Below, one piece after another: positions 60,440 through 64,000 of a DNA stretch of 64,000 nt. How positions within the stretch are numbered: the first letter of the stretch is position 1; every line of letters begins with the position of its first letter. Below the pieces are notes generated by a model. It made no database searches and was not told the origin of the DNA. It saw only the letters and a program-made list of their open reading frames with translations. Source of the stretch: Acanthacorydalis orientalis (taxonomy: Eukaryota; Arthropoda; Insecta; Megaloptera; Corydalidae). The stretch lies in the NCBI GenBank assembly GCA_034766995.1, contig CM068313.1:21391512-21455511 (forward strand). Reading direction: 5' to 3'. The position numbers and the translations under genes are program-made.

Positions 60440-60780
60440 CCTTAGCACGAGAATATATAATTCGATTACAAGTGACTCGCGTCGACTTTTACAAGTGTCG
60501 GTTACCGAACGCAAGCAAATAAATCTAAAATTTTACAAAACGAATACCCTTCTGGCCGTTCTTGATCATGTTGAGCTGTGTTGTCTTGTACTGTAAGAAA
60601 AGGTCGTTGAATATTCAGTTCACGAGAAACGGTGTTACATTTGATAAGGAACGACCGATAAGCGCGCTAATCATACGTCTAATTAGACGAGCGGCTCGCG
60701 CCGACGCGATGCACCTGTCTGTATGACACGCGCCTCGCCACTGCCCACTTCCGGATATTTGTGCGTTTTATAGTTCCCAA
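60440..60780. promoter_or_regulatory. GC-rich island with palindromes, candidate cis-regulatory module
   Basis: This strongly GC-shifted stretch contains a perfect 14-base palindrome CGTCTAATTAGACG (60676-60689) centred on a homeodomain-type TAATTA core. Close by are CGAGCGGCTCG (an 11-base palindrome with a one-base centre), CACCTG (60712-60717; CAGGTG on the other strand), a GATAAG at 60658, and TTCCGG (an ETS-type core) near 60750. CGATAAGCGCG (60656-60666) is the exact reverse complement of a string in the island upstream of the atonal-family gene. There is no long open frame with a convincing start. A distal enhancer or a promoter of an unannotated transcript are both possible. Confidence 0.4.
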
Positions 60781-61517
60781 CATACACTGAATACAATGTA
60801 CAAATTAGTATTCATATATTTTTACTCGTATTTTTTTATCGTATCCGTTTTATATGAAAATATTTATTTTAAATTATATGGCTCGCTGCATTTATTTTAT
60901 CTTCAGTATTCTTTAATGATAACGAAATATAATTAAAATGAAATTTAAGTACTTTCAATATCATTAACTCACTTCAAATTATTCTTATATCATGAATATT
61001 GATCATTTTAGAAATGTGATCTTTTAATGAAAGATGAAATATATAAATGAATTATATACAATTATCAACGTTAGAAAAATATTACTTTTTGTTTATTATT
61101 TATAATGGAGTGTACTAAAAATTAGTCTTTTTTGAATTGCTTATTGATTTTTGATGTTCATAATTCAAATTTTTAAAATATTAAAAAAATACACACAATT
61201 TTAAAAAAATCCGGATACAAACTTGATAATGTAACATAATATCTGGGTGGCTCAAATATTAATAAGAGTAAATTACTTAATGTTTAATAATAATATTGAA
61301 GATTTTAGTAACCACATATATATCATTTTTATGCCGTATGTTTTTATGAGACATATATGGAAAAGTTTATTATCAGTTTATTTAATGACAATCATTTTCT
61401 TATTAATGACATCTGAGATAGTATTTATACTTTAAAGATTTTAAAGGAAAAAGATAATTTTATTAAACACTTATTTATATTTTTTGACTTCTCACACATC
61501 CATGTACATATACATGT

Positions 61518-61576
<59 letters not shown>

Positions 61577-61626
61577 CATGTATATATATATATACATATT
61601 CTCTTATAATTTTTCGGATTTATTTA
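60781..61626. other. AT-rich intergenic DNA
   Basis: AT-rich, with (TA)n at 61520-61567 continuing into TATG/TACA units to about 61600. The ORF at 61247-61435 has no recognisable domain. Confidence 0.6.
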
Positions 61627-62230
61627 AAACCAAGATACGGGCTTCAGAAAGTCAGTTGTAGCTTTTTGAATACCTCCAATGGCATCAAAAGATGTACGTA
61701 TCCTTGTAAATTTTATTTAATAAACAAAAATTGATCACGAAGTGACAAATCAGGCGATTTAAAAGAATGATGAACCGTGGACGCAAAAATTATTGATTGG
61801 CATTGATTTTATTTACTATTGAATCCTCACTTAAGAATGATCGCCTGCCTTGTTATCGATTCTAAAGGCAAAAATTTCGAATTATTGTCATTAAAAACTT
61901 CATTACTTTCAAATTATAATTTTCACAAACAGGTATACTCTCAGGAACAAACTCGTTAATAATAATGTCCTCGGAATCGAAAAAAGTGATGAATTTAACT
62001 TAATTTCGATCCGAATCTTTTGCACATACACTTTTCTGAGTTTCAATAAACTTGAATCTTTATGTATAAAACTCTGACATTTCGTTAGTGATTGGTATTG
62101 ACATCTTATTTTAATCTCTTCACCAATGATCATATTTCAATATTTGGATTACTTTTTGACATATTCCGTTCTGCGGTTTGTTCTTTTCTGACCGGTGAGT
62201 CCGTTATAATACAGATTACTTTCTTAGCCA
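61627..62230 (-). pseudogene. Second mariner-type (IS630/Tc1-mariner superfamily) transposase relic
   Basis: Reading the minus strand from about 62230 down, family blocks appear in the right order but in shifting frames. LLKLRKVYVQKI (about 62050-61999) resembles the LNMRKVCAKMVP block. FFDSEDIIINEFVPE (about 61985-61940), continuing into NYNLKVMKFLM, resembles the FFDxRGIVHxEFVPxGQTVN block. VRIQ, two stops and IKSMPI follows; then SFKSPDLSLRDQFLF (61757-61746 encodes SPDL) matches YSPDLAPCDFFLF; and FDAIGGIQKATTDFLKPVS (about 61690-61630) matches the C-terminal helix. The last catalytic Asp is retained. The stretch that should hold the first catalytic Asp (GDESW) is missing between RIEIKL and FITFFD. 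There are several stops and frameshifts, and I could not identify terminal repeats. This is a different subfamily from the element at 15823, resembling the FLJ37770-like group of predicted proteins. Confidence 0.82.
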
Positions 62231-62533
62231 TTTAGAAATCTATTAAATTGTTTAAAACAATTTAAATTAACAAAAGTATCATTCCAATATAATGTTTGAA
62301 GCCGACGTTTCTAATTTAAAAATCTAATTGAGTTTGGTAGTCGGCCCTCGCTCTACGATATTTTTTCAACAAACCCAACGAACAATCGTATTATTAATAA
62401 TTCAATATCTTGTATCATATGAATCGTACTAACGTCAAACTGAGAATGTTACAACTTGAGTCTTAACCTAATAGATAATATCAACAGATGGAACCAGTCT
62501 TTTATGGGAAATTAAACCAATGCGGAAAATTTG

Positions 62534-62593
<60 letters not shown>

Positions 62594-62660
62594 ATCGTAC
62601 AAAATGCAAAATCATGGAAGAGACTTTTATCTAGCAGTGGATTGACAGAGCCTGCTGCTG

Positions 62661-62704
<44 letters not shown>

Positions 62705-63061
62705 AGTAAGAAAAGGATTTTTTTAAAATAATTAATATTCTATATCATGCAAGGATAGGGATCAAATTCATTATTAGAGTACGATAAAAATTTTACTGTA
62801 GAAAATTAACAGAAAAAATGTCGATCATAAAATTTAAACGTTTAACTGTCGGTATAATATATGGAAAAAATAATTTACTGCATTAGTTTTTTTTGCATAA
62901 ATTATAATTAATATGCTAACGAAGTAGTTAACATGCATGCGTAAAGATGCGTACTCTCATTTTTACTAAGCGTTTAACTTCAGATAGTTATTTCATACAC
63001 AAATTTATTTTAAATTTATTGTCACTGCCACTAAACCATGCTTTTAAAAAACAACATAGGC

Positions 63062-63106
<45 letters not shown>

Positions 63107-63968
63107 GTTTACTAATGTTTAAAACTTAAAACTAAGATTTCTGAAATATATAGGAGAAAACTGGATATAAAAGAAATAAGTATATATTTTTATAAAAATA
63201 TATTTGTAATTTAAATTCTATTTCAAGATATTTATATTTTTTGAACTAATTTAATATTAATTAGTAAAAAAAAACTATTTAATTTTTTTATCAATTTATG
63301 ATAATTGTTTATATTTTTTTTAATTCTCTAGCCGATTTATATTTTTTAAAAAAGAAAATTATGTTTTTTTTGTACTTAAATTTTCAATCAAACTTTTATA
63401 CCGCTATTGTATCTATTTATTTTTTTCTGTATCATCTTACATTTCTCAGAAAATAGTCAGTTCTGTTTTTCTATCTCAGATTTTTTCTATATTAGTTTTC
63501 TTCTTTTGTTGTAGTGCATCCTTCACATATTTATTTCAAACTCTTCACTTTTCTAATTATATCTATAAATATTAATTATTTTTATATTCATTCTGATCAT
63601 CTCTTCTATCTTCTTATGAAACTCAACATATATCTTAGTTTACTTATCTTTATAGTATAAAGTTGTCAAACTATTTGAAAATATAAAACCTATATTTTAC
63701 TTTCGTATATAAGAACAGGAAGAATACATAGATCGAATACTTTTATATTAAAAAAAGTAACATTTCCGATTAATATTGTATATTAAATCATTTCTCAATA
63801 ATGGATGCCATTACTTTTTATTTTATAATTTCATAAATCTCCTCAATAAAAAATCTTTAATTTCTAATAACGTTTCAATATAAGTATTCATTTTGTTTTC
63901 AAAATAAATAGTCAATTTCAATTTTCTTTCAGCAGCAAACAGTTCAGAAATAACATAAATTAACACAC

Positions 63969-64000
<32 letters not shown>
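62231..64000. other. AT-rich intergenic DNA, right edge
   Basis: A less AT-rich patch at 62280-62520 may hold further remains of the adjacent transposase relic, but I cannot read it. (TA)n tracts lie at 62537-62591, 62664-62691 (running into TG), 63066-63104 and 63972-64000, where the window ends inside the repeat. 63300-63700 is T/C-rich on the plus strand without a defined motif. Confidence 0.6.

Overview
The window is very AT-rich animal DNA carrying one clear protein-coding gene. That gene is a single-exon, minus-strand bHLH transcription factor of the Atonal proneural family (9153-10049). The bHLH sequence, the intronless structure, the dense (TA)n microsatellites and the mariner, Tigger-like and piggyBac-like relics all point to an insect. 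A hymenopteran, perhaps a bee, is my best guess, but that is inference from composition and general knowledge.

Layout. 1-8960: AT-rich intergenic DNA with many (TA)n tracts and one ~200-bp segment present twice (about 62-260 and 1398-1594). 9153-10049: atonal-family gene. 10926-11350: a GC-richer island about 0.9 kb upstream of the gene's start, with four E-boxes. 15645-16397: a decayed Tigger/jerky-type transposase fragment that ends exactly where an internally deleted mariner begins. 20880-21095: a small GC-richer island with a 48-codon ORF in a strong start context and a possible splice donor. 26538-26721: a short piggyBac-like element with nested inverted repeats. 27463-27640: a probable Ty3/gypsy reverse-transcriptase scrap. 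36580-36890: an orphan GC-rich island open in three frames. 46011-46332: a ~320-bp almost pure (TA)n block. 60440-60780: a GC-rich, enhancer-like island with palindromes. 61627-62230: a second, different mariner-type transposase relic on the minus strand.

The rest is intergenic sequence broken by several dozen (TA)n, (TA)n(TG)n, (CA)n and (GA)n microsatellites, with no gene I can support. A developmental transcription factor alone in tens of kilobases of non-coding DNA fits a regulatory gene desert. The small GC-richer pockets are then the natural candidates for its cis-regulatory modules, but nothing in the sequence proves this. I found no rRNA or tRNA gene, no CRISPR array, and no gene cluster resembling a new biochemical system. 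Most of the remaining interest is in transposon archaeology, inverted repeats and the GC pockets.
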